Below are positions 35,287-49,401 of a stretch of 64,000 bases of DNA, in pieces. The notes under the pieces are model-generated. The model ran no database searches. It saw only the letters and a program-made list of their open reading frames with translations, and was not told where the DNA came from. Position numbers and translations under genes: made by a program. The first letter of the stretch is position 1; the number at the start of each line of letters is the position of its first letter. The stretch is taken from the NCBI RefSeq assembly GCF_030867145.1, contig NC_134436.1, positions 186,001 to 250,000 on the forward strand. The letters are read 5' to 3'. The stretch comes from Opisthocomus hoazin. Lineage: Eukaryota > Chordata > Aves > Opisthocomiformes > Opisthocomidae.

Positions 35287-35693
35287 TGTCCTGGGTTCGG
35301 CCAGAACAGGGTTAATTTTCACCGGACTCCAGGAAGGGGCACAGCCGGGGGGTGGGGGCTGACCCCACCTGGCCAAACAGAGCCCGGTGTTCCATACCCT
35401 GTGACGTCACACTGGGTTCCGGTGGGGGGGGCGGCTCGGCGAGAACCCTCTCGCGGCTCGGGAGTGTGCGGCGCCGGTGCGGTCCGAGAGAGCGGGTCTG
35501 TTTTTTCTCGTGTTTTCTCCTTATCTGTATCGTTGTTGTTCCTGTTTCCCTCTGTTTGCTGTTCTGTTAAACTGCCCTTATCCCGACCCGCCGGTTTTCT
35601 GCCTGTTTTCTTTCCATTCTCCTCCGCACCGCAGCGGGGGGGAGGGGGGGCCGCGTGGCGCTTTTGTTGCCGGCGGCAGCTGAAACCAAAGCA
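35287..35693 (+). repeat. Solo LTR of the same ERV family
   Basis: Begins TGTCCTGGGTTCGGCCAGAA and ends GAAACCAAAGCA. The 5-bp sequence CTGTA lies on both sides (35282-35286 and 35694-35698), a target-site duplication of the size expected for ERVL-type integrases. TGACGTCA is intact at 35402-35409. It arose by recombination between the LTRs of a full insertion. Confidence 0.94.
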
Positions 35694-35698
35694 CTGTA

Positions 35699-37581
35699 GC
35701 TGTCACAAGAAGATGTGCAGATGTTGCAAACCTGCCTGACAATAAGAAAAGCAACTGTTTTGCTACCGTTTTCCTTTAGAACAGCGTCTTTCCCAGGCAG
35801 GCGTTTGACCTGTTCGTGGAATAACAACTGCCACTAGAAGTGGGCCGCATGGGAAGAGCATGCTGTTCTCCTGGAAGTCAGAAGACTGGCTTCCGTTCCT
35901 GCGTGTTGCTGATTTGCTTTATGACCTGCGAGTCCTCTCCCGCTATGTTTGCTTTACTTGTTTTCTCGATGGCGATCTGTTCAGCAGAGGAAATGCCTTT
36001 TACTTCTGTGCAAGATCTGGGCTCAAGTTGCTTGGGGGGGAAATTGCAGCTGGTTGAGAAGTCAGTCACTAATTTTTGCTAACCAAATTGTAGCTGAGAT
36101 AAATTTGCCTGAAAAGTACTTTCCTTTATTGGAAAGGACTCTATAGCTTTACACGCAATGAATTTAAAACCATGTAGAAACTTCAAAGTGCTTATGCCAG
36201 CTGAGCTTTTTGTCTTTTAAATGTGTTTGAAGCTGCTTCAGAGCAGAAGCTTTTGCTGCTCTAGGGAAAAAGCTTTAATTCTAGATACTGCATCAATTTA
36301 CCAGCGACTGTCAGACTTTCCTTGACCTGTCTCTGTAACGTAGTTTGTAATGGAGAGATCCTTCAGTTAATTGATGGAATAACCTTGTACCTCCAGCCTG
36401 AGGCTATTGCTAAGGACGGTTTTCTTGCTTGGATGCGCTGTTTGCCGTAGCCCCTGGCTGGAGTTGATACAGCATTTGAATTCAGGCTGGTAAGTTTTGT
36501 TTCTACTGGTAGTGGAATTGAGACTGAAATAAAGCAGGTGAAATTACGACCTTACTGAAGTCATTAGCAAAGCTGCCATTGACTGAAGTAAGGCTAGGAT
36601 CTCTGCCAAGGGTTTTGGTTGTTAAATTTATGGTAACATATTAATTGAGTTGTATTAAAATAAGGTTTTGAAAAAGTTAATCTTTAGCTTCGTGATACAA
36701 TCTCCATTCCATAAATATTGTACATAGTGTTACTAAAAGTTTACCTTTTTTGGACAGGATGATAGAGGTAGATTTTAATTTATTTTTATAATCTGTGTGT
36801 TTGCACTCCTAGGAAAGAACTAAAGTACGCAGATGTCATTATTTCTGTAAATGAAAAGGACTTAATCCTAAATCTTCTAATTCTTTTATAGTATATGGCA
36901 GCAGAGCTATCTAACACTCTGTCCTGCAGGAAATATTTGGCATACTTGTAAGCTCCAGGGAGAGGAGAACTAGGATGATAACATCCATTAGCGTTGCTTT
37001 TGAATGAGAACTTGCATAAAGATTTTCTCGAGGAAAAAAAAAAATCACTATTAGATTTAAAGGCTTTTTAGCAAAAGGAATGTATTGCAAGCTTTCGACC
37101 TTCCTGTGCTGTATGAAGCTTTACTGGTGCGTATGCCAGAAAATCCTGTTGATTACTGGACTCTTCCAATGTGTGCTGCCCTTCTAGAAAGTCGACATCT
37201 GGACTGTATTTATTCTACTATTTTCTCGTCACTGGATGTGTCAGAGTAGATTTTCCTCCTTTAAATTTTGATAAACTTTGTTTCTATGATTTGGCAGAAA
37301 AGATTTTGTGCAATTTTAAAGGCACGACTAATAATGCGTTCCCAAGCTCTGATGACAGTTAGAACAAACGGTATTGTTTTAAAACGTAAATGGATATTTT
37401 GCTGTACTACTCTTCTTGCTTCTCTTATCTGCTAGAATAGTTTTAGCATTAAGCATATTTTAATACACATCTAGAAACAGGCAAGACTGCTTTTATTATA
37501 TTATTATATTGCTTGAAGTCATGAATTATGTTAATGTAAACACTGTAGTAAAAAGGAGACTGTATTGGCACCTGAGGTCTT
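35699..37581. other. AT-rich non-coding stretch
   Basis: I see no gene, repeat array or mobile element here. It may be intron of the second MYH10 copy or unrelated flank. Confidence 0.4.
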
Positions 37582-37735
37582 TTATTCCTGCTTGTCAGTC
37601 TTCACATTTGTCTTGTATGTGGAGACTCTGGACTGGGTAGAAATGGGATTGTTCATTAAGAGTCGAAGTGTGTTCTTCCACTTGTAGCGGTCCCAAAGTA
37701 CACCCAGTTTGTGTTGCACATCGATGGTATCTTGG
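37582..37735 (-). CDS. Candidate terminal exon of an unidentified gene
   Basis: On the - strand a good acceptor (GGTTTCCTTTTAG) is followed, with one leading base, by 50 codons: QDTIDVQHKLGVLWDRYKWK, NTLRLLMNNPISTQSRVSTY, KTNVKTDKQE, then TAA at 37582-37584. The stop overlaps AATAAA (37581-37586), so the 3' UTR would be only a few tens of bases. The residue make-up is protein-like and has no repeats. I do not recognise the protein and saw no other exon of it. It could be the tail exon of a gene broken by the rearrangement, or a chance ORF. Confidence 0.4.
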
Positions 37736-38022
37736 CTAAAAGGAAACCGAGTTATCCATTAGCTAATTTTCAGAGTAATCTTCTTTGTAACCAGCTCTTC
37801 AAGTAATACCTTCCAAGTTTTCCCATGCAATGAGTAAAGCTAGCATAGTCAACAAGTTTCAAGGAACTACTCTCTCAATCACTGGAAAGTTTTGACTAAT
37901 TGAGCACAGTGATTTTTAATCTCTGGTATTCTGTATTATTTTTCAGTGATGTTTGTCTTATGAGGAACAATGGAACAAAATGGTTTTGGACAGGTTGATG
38001 TAGTTGCTTCTGAGAATTCGGG

Positions 38023-38064
38023 AGCGTGCGGCGCCGGTGCGGTCCGAGAGAGCGGGTCTGTTTT
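38023..38064 (+). repeat. 42-bp isolated LTR fragment
   Basis: The sequence from CGGGAGCGTGCGGCGCCGGT through GAGAGAGCGGGTCTGTTTT matches the solo LTR at about 35459-35502 with one mismatch. The flanks are AT-rich unique sequence, so this is a GC-rich island holding only the middle of an LTR. Confidence 0.85.
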
Positions 38065-38512
38065 ATTGATGTATGCCATCAATAAAATCAGGTGCCTTGA
38101 TTAACCCTCTAGTATTGCAGGTCACAACTTGGTAACTGAGGCTGTGATAAATATCCCATAGCTTGTCTGCAGAATCAACTTTTTTTTTTAGTGTTTTCAG
38201 TTAAAAGTTTTCTCCTGCAAAACCTAGGGACTGATACTGTTCTGTCAGGTCAAACAGATAAGCTGTTTCACCTGAAGTTTGTACCTAGCTCTTGTAGGCT
38301 ACTTTTCCGTGATGGGTTTGCTAAGCTGCTGTGAGTGCACTTCCTCAGTCTCCATTGCTGCTTGCTCATGGGTGGAGGAGTGCACATATGGCCACCTCAT
38401 AGCAAGAGGTCACCTCTGCTAGCGCAGCTGTCCCATGGGCTTTCCGTCATTTGAGAGGGTTGGAAGGTAAGAAGAAATGAGATTGTTTTAGAGTCCATTC
38501 TCTTTGAACATC

Positions 38513-38564
38513 TGGGGTGATATCCTTTCTGGGGTGATATCCTTTCTGGGGTGATATCCTTTCT
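38513..38564 (+). repeat. 17-bp tandem repeat, three copies
   Basis: TGGGGTGATATCCTTTC is repeated three times without change. Confidence 0.9.
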
Positions 38565-39930
38565 GTATATGCAAAGTTAAAATTTCAAGTGCTATATTGT
38601 CTCATTTTTGCAGAGGTTAAGTGTAATGTGAGGATAGGGATGCTTCTAAGCTGCCTATCTGATCAAGAAGTGCAGGTCTGAAGGTACTAAATACCCAAGT
38701 GAATGCAGACTAGCTGCAAAACTGACGTATGCAGCATGGTGGAGGAAGGTGAAGACTGTAAGAATGTGCTTAAACTCCCCCTGCTAAATTAACATTGCTG
38801 TTCTGAGTATCTTAGCTGAGAAATATGCAAGCATGCAAAATGTACACTTGTCATTCTTAAAGTAGTTGGTTTCCAACCTTTAATTTCTGAAGGACTGTTG
38901 AATGACGGAACTACTTTGACTTTTTCCACACAAATCCCTCTAATGAAATGCGTTTCTGCTTCACACCCATCAGAGTTGCTAGTGGCAGTCACTGTCTCGC
39001 TTGAAATAGGATCTTTCTCCAGTAATCTACTGTCAGTTAATCAGGGCTAAGTGAGACCTGGTAATCCCATTGATGTGCCTGGACTTATCTGAAGACAAGA
39101 CCTAATTTTTATTTTTTTAAAAAGAGCTGTAGTAACATCATTTGTAATTATAGTGATATGAACTTGGTCACGCTTCCTGCCTACAATATCGTGTATGTAA
39201 ACACTACAATAAATTCTGTCTAAACACGTTCTGCTTTAACTCTACCTCTGTCTTAAGAAGTAAATGTGCATTTGCTGTCTTTATTTATCTCTGTACTGTA
39301 CCACTCTGCACTAATAAATTCATTTCTTAATGAATTCATGTAGCCGTGTGGCCAGAAATATATTTTTTAACTAGCTAAGAGTCTGTGATAAGCAGTGCAA
39401 AGAATCTGTTTCTTTAAAATATGTTTTACTGTACTTTGAAACTGGCTTCTAAAGATACTGAATGTTTCCATCAACTTGGTAATACTCATAACCAGCTCCT
39501 GGTATATACAATATATTAAAATGATGCTAAATATAAAAGTGTGTGTGCATAATGATTTTAAGAAAACTAATATATATGTCTCTGCACTCTGAATAAATCT
39601 GTCTCTGGACTTGTGATCAAGGCAGAGGACAGGGCTGTTTCTTGTTACTTAAGGTAACACAGGAATTCAGGCACATAGCAAAAAGCTTTTAATCACACTA
39701 ATGTGATGCATTGTATCAACATCTTAATGCTAAGATGATCTTTAGGATGAAGAAAGTATTTTAAACAAACACCATGTAGTTCCCTGCAACATCGGTGCTT
39801 TTTGTTCTAGACAGTGAAGGTCTGTTGTGTAGTCAAAGCCGTAAATGGAATGAAATGAGGTTGCTTTAAACAAAGGTTTCATAAGTTGTTGAAAATCAGT
39901 TTTGAGGAAAATGTCTGAAATGTTTTGCAG

Positions 39931-40033
39931 AGGTGAATCTGGTGCTGGGAAGACTGAAAACCCGAAGAAGGTTATTCAACACCTTGCTCGTGTTGGTTCC
40001 TCCCATAAAGGAAGAAAGGACCATAATATTCCC
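39931..40033 (+). pseudogene. MYH10 copy B, P-loop exon
   Basis: The exon follows the acceptor TGTTTTGCAG and reads [20 protein letters not shown] then [14 protein letters not shown], ending at [17 protein letters not shown] is the myosin nucleotide-binding P-loop, and HNIP is where MYH10 takes its neuronal loop-1 insert. Thr to Pro after KTEN, Tyr to His, His to Arg and Ala to Gly replace residues that are invariant in the MYH10 proteins I recall. Pro next to the P-loop helix would be expected to harm ATP binding. No other head exon was found near it. Confidence 0.88.
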
Positions 40034-41607
40034 GTAAGTTGGGATATTTTGTCATTTGTTTATTGTTCTTTTTGAAAACCACCATCTTTGCATTTAAAAA
40101 AAAACATAACTTTTTTATTAAAGATAAGCTGGAATGTAATCCACATAATTTTCTCAACCGTTATTTTCTCTTTAGTAGGGGCTGAAATGAGCAGTTCCAT
40201 TAAAATTTCCAGTTGATGTTAGCTGTTTAACTTCTCTTCTGAAATTAAAGGCTTTATGCAACCATTGTAACTAGGAATGGTATCAAAGCTTTCTGATGCA
40301 GTGTATGCCAGTTTTCCACAAATTTAATTAACTTGGGCAAGTCTTAGTGAATTTGGTTCCCTCAGATGCAGTTTTCAGTACTATATTTGTGAACAAGCTT
40401 TCTGTTCTTTCAAAAATTATCTTGTAGATAAGAAAAATCATCAAGCTTCAAAACTGCTGTAGACTTGATATGTCTACAAGCGAGCAGCTAATAAAAAGCT
40501 CTAGTTTTAGTACATTACAGACAAAAGCATATGCACTTATGTCAGAGTCTTGGGTTTTTTGGTAACTTGTCACTAACTGATTTATGTTGAACTTTCTTCA
40601 GATTTACTGCTAGACTTCAAAATTCACAATGAGTTTTTATCAATATTTTGCTTTACAAGATATGAATGGGTTTGAATATCTGTTATGAGCACTTGGATCT
40701 CTTTGCAGTGGAATATTAATTCAACTTGCTAGAAGAAAGTGGCTTGCTATATTCGATACTGGCGTATGTGGTTGGAAGTTTTCAAACTATATCAGACTCA
40801 GAAGCATCAGCTTCTGTAATTTCTAGTGTATAACACTTAATATTAAGATATTCTGGAATGTGTCAAGACTCAAACTCCTAGAAAACCAGGAGAGGACTTT
40901 TGACCAGTCTGTGAAGGAAAAAAAGCAAGAATTTGAAGTTGGAGAGAGGGAAAGATTGCTCTGCAGATAGATTTGGAGGCCTTAGGAGGATGCTGTGACT
41001 GGAGTGTCGGCAGCATTAGCATTGTCATGTGCTAGGGGAATACATGGCTCTGCAGAATGCTATTTAGAAAGTCATCCTTCAGAACTTGTTTTCTGTGTGG
41101 GTTTTGATTTATAAATATTCTTGGATTTATGGCTGTGCAGCCTTGAACAAAACTAGTGTTTTTAAAATTTCTACAGGAGTATAATTGCCTACAACTTTTT
41201 TTGGGGGAAGGGAATTATGCAGAGAATGGAACTGCACAGAGTTTGTATACCAAGTACTTCTAAACACACTATTGACAGCTTGGAATGCACCAGGTTGAAG
41301 AGACTTCTGTGAGCCTCTTGTCGAGCCTCCTTTCAAAATATGCTTCCCTTTAAAGCTGAGTTTTGAAAACCTTGTGTGATGAAGATTATACAACCTTTCT
41401 GCAAAACTTTTCCTGTGCTTAACCACTTAAACAGTCAAAAATAGGGGTTTAAAAAGTACTCCTTGTTTGTTTGGCTGTGTTTCCATAAGCACTTTGTGCC
41501 AGTACCTGTGCTAAAAGTAGTCCCCTTTTTGAGTTTTGTCATCGTAACAATTCCTGTGGCCACTCACTGGGCTTGGAGACTGCAGGCTCAAACTACTGTT
41601 CTGAAAG

Positions 41608-41870
41608 TCATAGAATCATAGAATGGTTTGGGTTGGAAAGGGCCTTAAAGATCATCTGGTTCCAACCCCCCTGCCATCAGCAGGGACATCTTCCACCAGA
41701 CCAGGTTGCTCACAGCTCCATCCAACCTGGCCTTGAACCCTGCCAGGGAGGGGGCAGCCACAGCTTCTCTGGGCAACCTGGACCAGTGTTTCATCACCCT
41801 CATGGGGAAGAAATGAAGTCCATCTGGCTTTAGATGAAACAAGTTTCCTCTGTTTGTTGCGTGGATGCAT
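41608..41870 (-). mobile_element. CR1 3' fragment, reverse
   Basis: Starts with the reversed tail TCATAGAATCATAGAATGGT and continues with reversed FKARLDGA and LPREAVAAPSLA blocks of an older CR1 subfamily. Confidence 0.88.
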
Positions 41871-44636
41871 AACTGATATGAAGTGAAGGCACAGAAAAAA
41901 GCTGGGGTGGAAGATGTTGATGAAGGGAAGGATGAGTTGCTCAGTCTAATGCAGTGCTGGCTAATTCTGTTTAAGTTGCTGGTTGAACTGGAATCTTATT
42001 CTCTACTTAGCAGCGTGATCAAATGGGACAGGAGTTTAAGATGGTGGGTGTAATCAGCTGCTTCGTGAGCCATCGAAGACTGTCACGATGAAGACTGGAA
42101 AAGTTTTTATTCTTTGTAAAACATAGTTCAGACACAGTAAAAAGAATAGGGTAGTGTCCTGAATAGAAGTTTGATACTTTGATTGTGCGCTTCATTCAAT
42201 GCACTGCTATAGTAAGCACTGAATTAAGTATATGTTTATGAAAAATGCAAAATGTTCACGTAACCTAAACCGTTTTGAAAACACAAATGAGTCTCGCTTC
42301 TGTAACAATTAATTTTTATTTATATACTGCAGATGAAGAATGTCTAATCTACACACCTAACACTCAAAAGTTAGGAAGTGTCAGAATTGGTTATATTTAA
42401 GCAGCCCTAACTTGTTCCTGTTCACATATACATTAGAAAACTGTAGAGGGCTGGTGGTGATCCGTAGTATCCATCTGTACAGCCTTTGCACTGACCTGTG
42501 CACAAAGATGATGCTAAACAGGCTTGTTAAATAGACAGCAAGTCATGGATTTACTTTTATCCATCCTGTAACGAATAATTATCAGTGCTATGCATATTAC
42601 TGAGACTTCTGAAAGTTGCATGGATTTTTTTTTATGAACAATTTGTATGCTGATGAATGAATAATTATCTTCCCGACACCATTCTGAAGTGTAGGGTTAA
42701 CTTTGTCTCTTTTGCCTGAGAGGCAAACCTTTACAGGGTGCTGTAGAAGTATTACAAACAAACGCAGCCCCCAGTTTGACACCTCAGGCCATGGCCAGAG
42801 TAACAGTAATGGTCTGCCATGCCACAAATGCTCACCATGTACGTTCTCCAGCGGCACTGGCTGTGAAATGCTTGGCTTACGCAAGGAGCATCACATAGGA
42901 GCTCTACTCATCCCTTCAACAGCCTTCTTGTGTCTGGCATTCAGCTGTTTGTCTGTGACACTTTTCTTTCCCAGCCGCCCTGTTTCATCACAGCTGGTGG
43001 CTGTGTGCCTGCAGAGGAGTCCTGCGTAGCCCTTGGCACGTCATCCCCAGGCACAGGGGTCCTGTGGGGAACGGAGCCAGTAACACAGTGTAACCACGGA
43101 GGGTGGAATTACAGCGCCGAACAGCCTGAATACTAACGTTTCCTAGTTTTTGAGTGTTTGAATCTGTAGCCACACTGTCTCATTTCTGTTTAATCACAAA
43201 GAATGTTAAAGGTATTGTCTTGGGCACAGTGCTAGGAAGCGTGGGTGGGTGGTGGTGGTAAAAAGGTAGAAGAGAAGCTTTAGTGCTTGTGGGACTTGGC
43301 AGAGCTAGGTGAGACTAGGGTAGTCCCTTAAATTAGGAATTGAGTCTGGGCTTTCTAGAGCCAGGTGATGGAGAGCAGGGAGAAGCGCACGGCAGTGAGT
43401 TATGAACAGGCTCATCTATAGATTGAAGGTGGAATGAAAGTGAGCCTGAATCCTTGTCTGCAGTGTGCTTGGTTGAGCATCAGAACTAACACGTGTACAG
43501 TTCTAGTTGATGCGTAGCAAGGGAGAAAAGATGGAAGATATCTGTTGTAAATAACTGGAAGCTTTAGCTTCACATCCAACACATCTGCGCTCTAATGAAT
43601 TTGGGGGGAGTGGGGTGGTAGTGTTAAGAACTTTACCAGTAAATCTGCAAATTTTATCTGCACCAGGCATATTGTGGTTTATTCGGTTGTTAACCAGGTC
43701 ATACATGGACCAGCTTTCTAAAGGCAACCATTGTGCTTTAGCCTGGGCATCTCAGACCAAAGGTGACCCACACTGGTGTCTGTTGGTCTGGTCAGCTATC
43801 CCATGCTCCTAGGCCAGCATAGGAGCCTCTCTTGCCTTTGCTCTCAATTATTCCTCTGTAGACTCAGGTGGTGTGGAGAAAAGGTTATTTAGAATGAAAG
43901 GGTGAGGAAGAGAACAAGGACAGGTAACTGGTGAGTGGAGGGGGGGGCTCATGTGTCCAGAGAGGGTTTTTGACAGATTAAGCAAGGAGGGTAGGGAGTA
44001 AACAGAGTCTTCTAAACTACTTGGCTTTGTGGCTCATCACTCCTGTGTGCACTAAGTGGCATGGGAAAGAGAGAAAAGAATGAAATCGTGTTAATGCATG
44101 TGTTAGAGCTGCTTTAATAAGGTTAAGTAATGAGTCCTAATTCTGACTCTTGGGCTCTGCTTTAGTTTAGAAACTTTGTGTTTTTGAATGGGGAGGGAAG
44201 TCAGTGCAAAATGTAGAAATAACTAAAAAAAAGTTTGCATACACAGCTTTCCAAAAGAAGGAAAAGTGCTGGTTGTCACTCACTGCCTGGGGGCTGCCAT
44301 GAACTTGCAGGTTCTCCAGGCTGCGTGAGGTTAAGGGGGTACTCTAAGCTGGACTGTGGCCATACCTGGACCCTATTCATGGTCAGATACCTGAAATGGG
44401 CAGGTGTGTTCCATCGTGGTAGTGTGCGAAGTAAAGTTCTATAAATAACTGCATCCATCTACCACCGCTGTATCCAGTTCTAGGCATTCTGGTACTGTGT
44501 ACCTCTGGTTCAGGTGAATGGAATTAGACTTTTGTTCACTTCCCTGCTCCTCAAAGCCTTCACATCCCAAACCCACTCTTATTGTCACTAAAATTCAGGT
44601 TTCTAGGTGGTGCCGTTTTAAGCTTCAGAAATAGAA

Positions 44637-44690
44637 GCATAGAATCACTTAAACTTGAAAAGACCTTTAAGGTCATCGAGTTCAACCATA
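44637..44690 (-). mobile_element. Short CR1 3'-end fragment, reverse
   Basis: GCATAGAATCACTTAAACTTGAAAAGACC is a diverged reversed CR1 tail, about 55 bp long. Confidence 0.6.
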
Positions 44691-45880
44691 ACATAATTAC
44701 TGGTACTTGCAGGTTAATGATGGCTTTCAGTGACTGCATTTGCCTTTGTAGCTGAAATACTAAATTGTTTAATCTGTTTTATGAATTTCAGAAGAAATAT
44801 AATTGGCTTTGAAGTACAGGATCATGGGTAGGCTCATTCAGACTGAAGCTCCCCTTGGTGAGGATTTCCCGGATGAGCTTTAACTGCCCTAATTGAAACA
44901 CAGAAGTTAAGTGTGTGTCTGATTATGTTCCGTTCTGTTTCTAAGTGAGGACAGAGATGGACACCCTGAGGAAGCAGTCTATCCTGTCTGAAGATAAGCA
45001 AAAGAAATGCCTCTTATGTTCCCAGGTGTACCTATCCTTCTCCAGTGATTTCGGAAGGAGCGGTAGCTTCATACTGAAACATCTAACCTTATTTTTAGAT
45101 CCTGAGTTGTTTTCTGAGCAGGTATAATGCAGCTTTGCAAAATTCACATCACTTAGCTGAGTAAACTAAACCTTTGCTAGCTGCTTTACAGAACTCTGTC
45201 AAAACCTGTTATTCTTCACTAAAACAGTGCTAGTTGCTAGTTATTTAAATTAGTAAACATAAACGGAAGAAGTGTGCATCTGTCTTGGTGTGAAAATTTC
45301 TTGTGGTCTGAGTTTCACCACCACGTTTTCTCCCTAGGCTCTCTGGTGTGAAGCTCAAGATTGTTACATTTGCTGACTGAGACAAGGGAATAGGGGAACT
45401 GAAAATTTCTGCGTTTCTGCAGAAACTGCAAATTTGGATTTTGGGGATTTTTTTGTTTTGCTTTATTACACTCATGTTCCATTTACCCTTCTTTCTGGCA
45501 AAAGTTAAAGGTATTCCAGTTTTTTAAGACTTTGTTTCTCATGTGGACGGTAATTCTTGAAAGAAAGCTTCTGTCTCGATTGTAGGATTGCCTTTCTTAA
45601 GTACTTGAAGTACAGGGCAAAAACAAAGCCACAGGCTCTGTAAGTATTGCTTTCCTCTTGGTTCTTTCATAACCTTTTTGATTTTTGAAAAATAGTGATG
45701 ATCTTATCCATACAAAAACACCTTGCAGTGACTAAGGCTGTCGAGACAGTTACTTGGTGTTGTGGGTTTATTTTTGTTGTTGTTTGTCAAAACTGTGGAA
45801 AGCAGGGCTGCCGGAGGCCTGGCCAGTCTGACTAATTCAAGTCTTGCTTGTCTTGCAAGCCCCCCTTTCTGTTTGTTGGA

Positions 45881-45905
45881 GGACCAAAATTCCAAATTTC
45901 TGAAG
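45881..45905 (+). pseudogene. MYH10 copy B, 3' remnant of a rod exon
   Basis: LLEDQNSKFLK before a donor AAG|GTGAGA is the end of the exon that directly precedes EKKLMED in MYH10. The part upstream no longer resembles the exon, so only its 3' edge survives. Confidence 0.7.
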
Positions 45906-46393
45906 GTGAGACCAGTATGCGTGGTGGAGATTCTGCTCTTAAGTGATGGTAGTACCAAGTGATAGCTCTCAAAGCATTTCAGGCTGCTGTTGCGTTATCT
46001 ATAGAGTTTGCGCCTGAAGACTTGTGGGGTTTGACCAAGTGGAAGCTGAGACACTGAGAGCTTTAAAAGGGAGATATTTGCCATGCATTCTTTCCAATTC
46101 CATGGGTCTTCCAAACCTAAGAGCTGGAAACAGTGTTTATCATAGCTACTGTTGTTCATTGCAAACAGAGTTCCAAAAGTGTAAAACAAAGGCTGTGCTA
46201 AAACCAGACCTCCTGTGTGTTCAATTCCAAGTCTCGCTTTCTTGGAAAACAAGTGTTCATGTCTCTGTACGGTTCCAGTTGATCCGTAGTATTGACAGGT
46301 CAGTCACTTGAAATGAAATCTGTATTATATCTGGTGTATGAGACCTCTGTATGGATTTTGTATATTCAGTTATTTGTGTTGCTTAGAGACTAT

Positions 46394-46543
46394 TGTTGTG
46401 GAGTCTCCTTCTCTGGAGATATTCAAGACCTGCCTAGACGTGGTCCTGTGCAGCCTGGTCTGGGTGACCCTGCTTCGGCAGGGTTGTTGGACTGGGTGAC
46501 CCACAGAGGTCCCTTCTAACCCCTACAATGCTGTGATTCTGTG
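46394..46543 (+). mobile_element. CR1 3' fragment
   Basis: From GTTGTGGAGTCTCCTTCTCT to the tail TGCTGTGATTCTGTGATTC; last 150 bp of a CR1, about 50 bp before the next MYH10 exon. Confidence 0.88.
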
Positions 46544-46593
46544 ATTCAAATTCTATTGTAGAAGTTATTCTTTCTCCCCTTTCTCATGGCTAG

Positions 46594-46717
46594 GAAAAGA
46601 AGCTGATGGAGGATCCAATTGCTGAATGTACTTCTCAGCTGGCTGAAGAAGAAGAAAAGGCCAAAAACTTGGCCAAACTCAAGAACAAACAGGAAATGAT
46701 GATCACTGATTTGGAAG
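46594..46717 (+). pseudogene. MYH10 copy B, rod exon EKKLMED
   Basis: Reads [20 protein letters not shown] then [20 protein letters not shown] with one base left over. Arg to Pro in EDPIAEC puts a proline inside the coiled coil. Acceptor GGCTAG, donor AAG|GTTTGT. Confidence 0.88.
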
Positions 46718-49156
<2,439 letters not shown>

Positions 49157-49256
49157 TAGGATCATGTGTCTGTATAAGCAGGCACCATTAAAATTCACCT
49201 TGAATTTACAAAAGACTAAAATGTTGATTTTTGATAACTATTGATGCTTCCTCTAG

Positions 49257-49401
49257 GACAAAGCGAGAGCAGGAGGTGGCTGAACTGAAGAAAGCAATTG
49301 AAGAGGAAACCAAAAACCATGAAGCACAGATCCAGGAAATCAGGCAGAGGCATGCTACTGCCCTGGAAGAGCTCTCTGAACAACTGGAAGAGGCCAAAAG
49401 G
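49257..49401 (+). pseudogene. MYH10 copy B, rod exon [12 protein letters not shown]
   Basis: Follows CCTCTAG; reads [40 protein letters not shown] and EQLEEAKR, donor AGG|GTGAGC. Conservative changes only (Leu to Ile, Asp to Glu, Met to Ile, Gln to Glu). Confidence 0.9.

Larger units (their letters stand above)
40034..45880. other. Intron-like region of MYH10 copy B with missing head exons
   Basis: The head, converter, IQ and first rod exons should lie in this interval if the gene were complete; none was recognised on reading. It holds reverse CR1 fragments at 41608-41870 and 44637-44690. Confidence 0.6.

Noticed and set aside
44945..45127. ORF of 60 codons with a coiled-coil look, considered as a missing MYH10 rod exon
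   Set aside because: The residues do not match any part of the MYH10 rod that I recall and no acceptor-donor pair bounds it.
45569..45640. YLKYRAKTKP-like reading, considered as remnant of the MYH10 lever-arm exon
   Set aside because: The similarity is limited to a few residues and the frame contains stops nearby; it is within chance.
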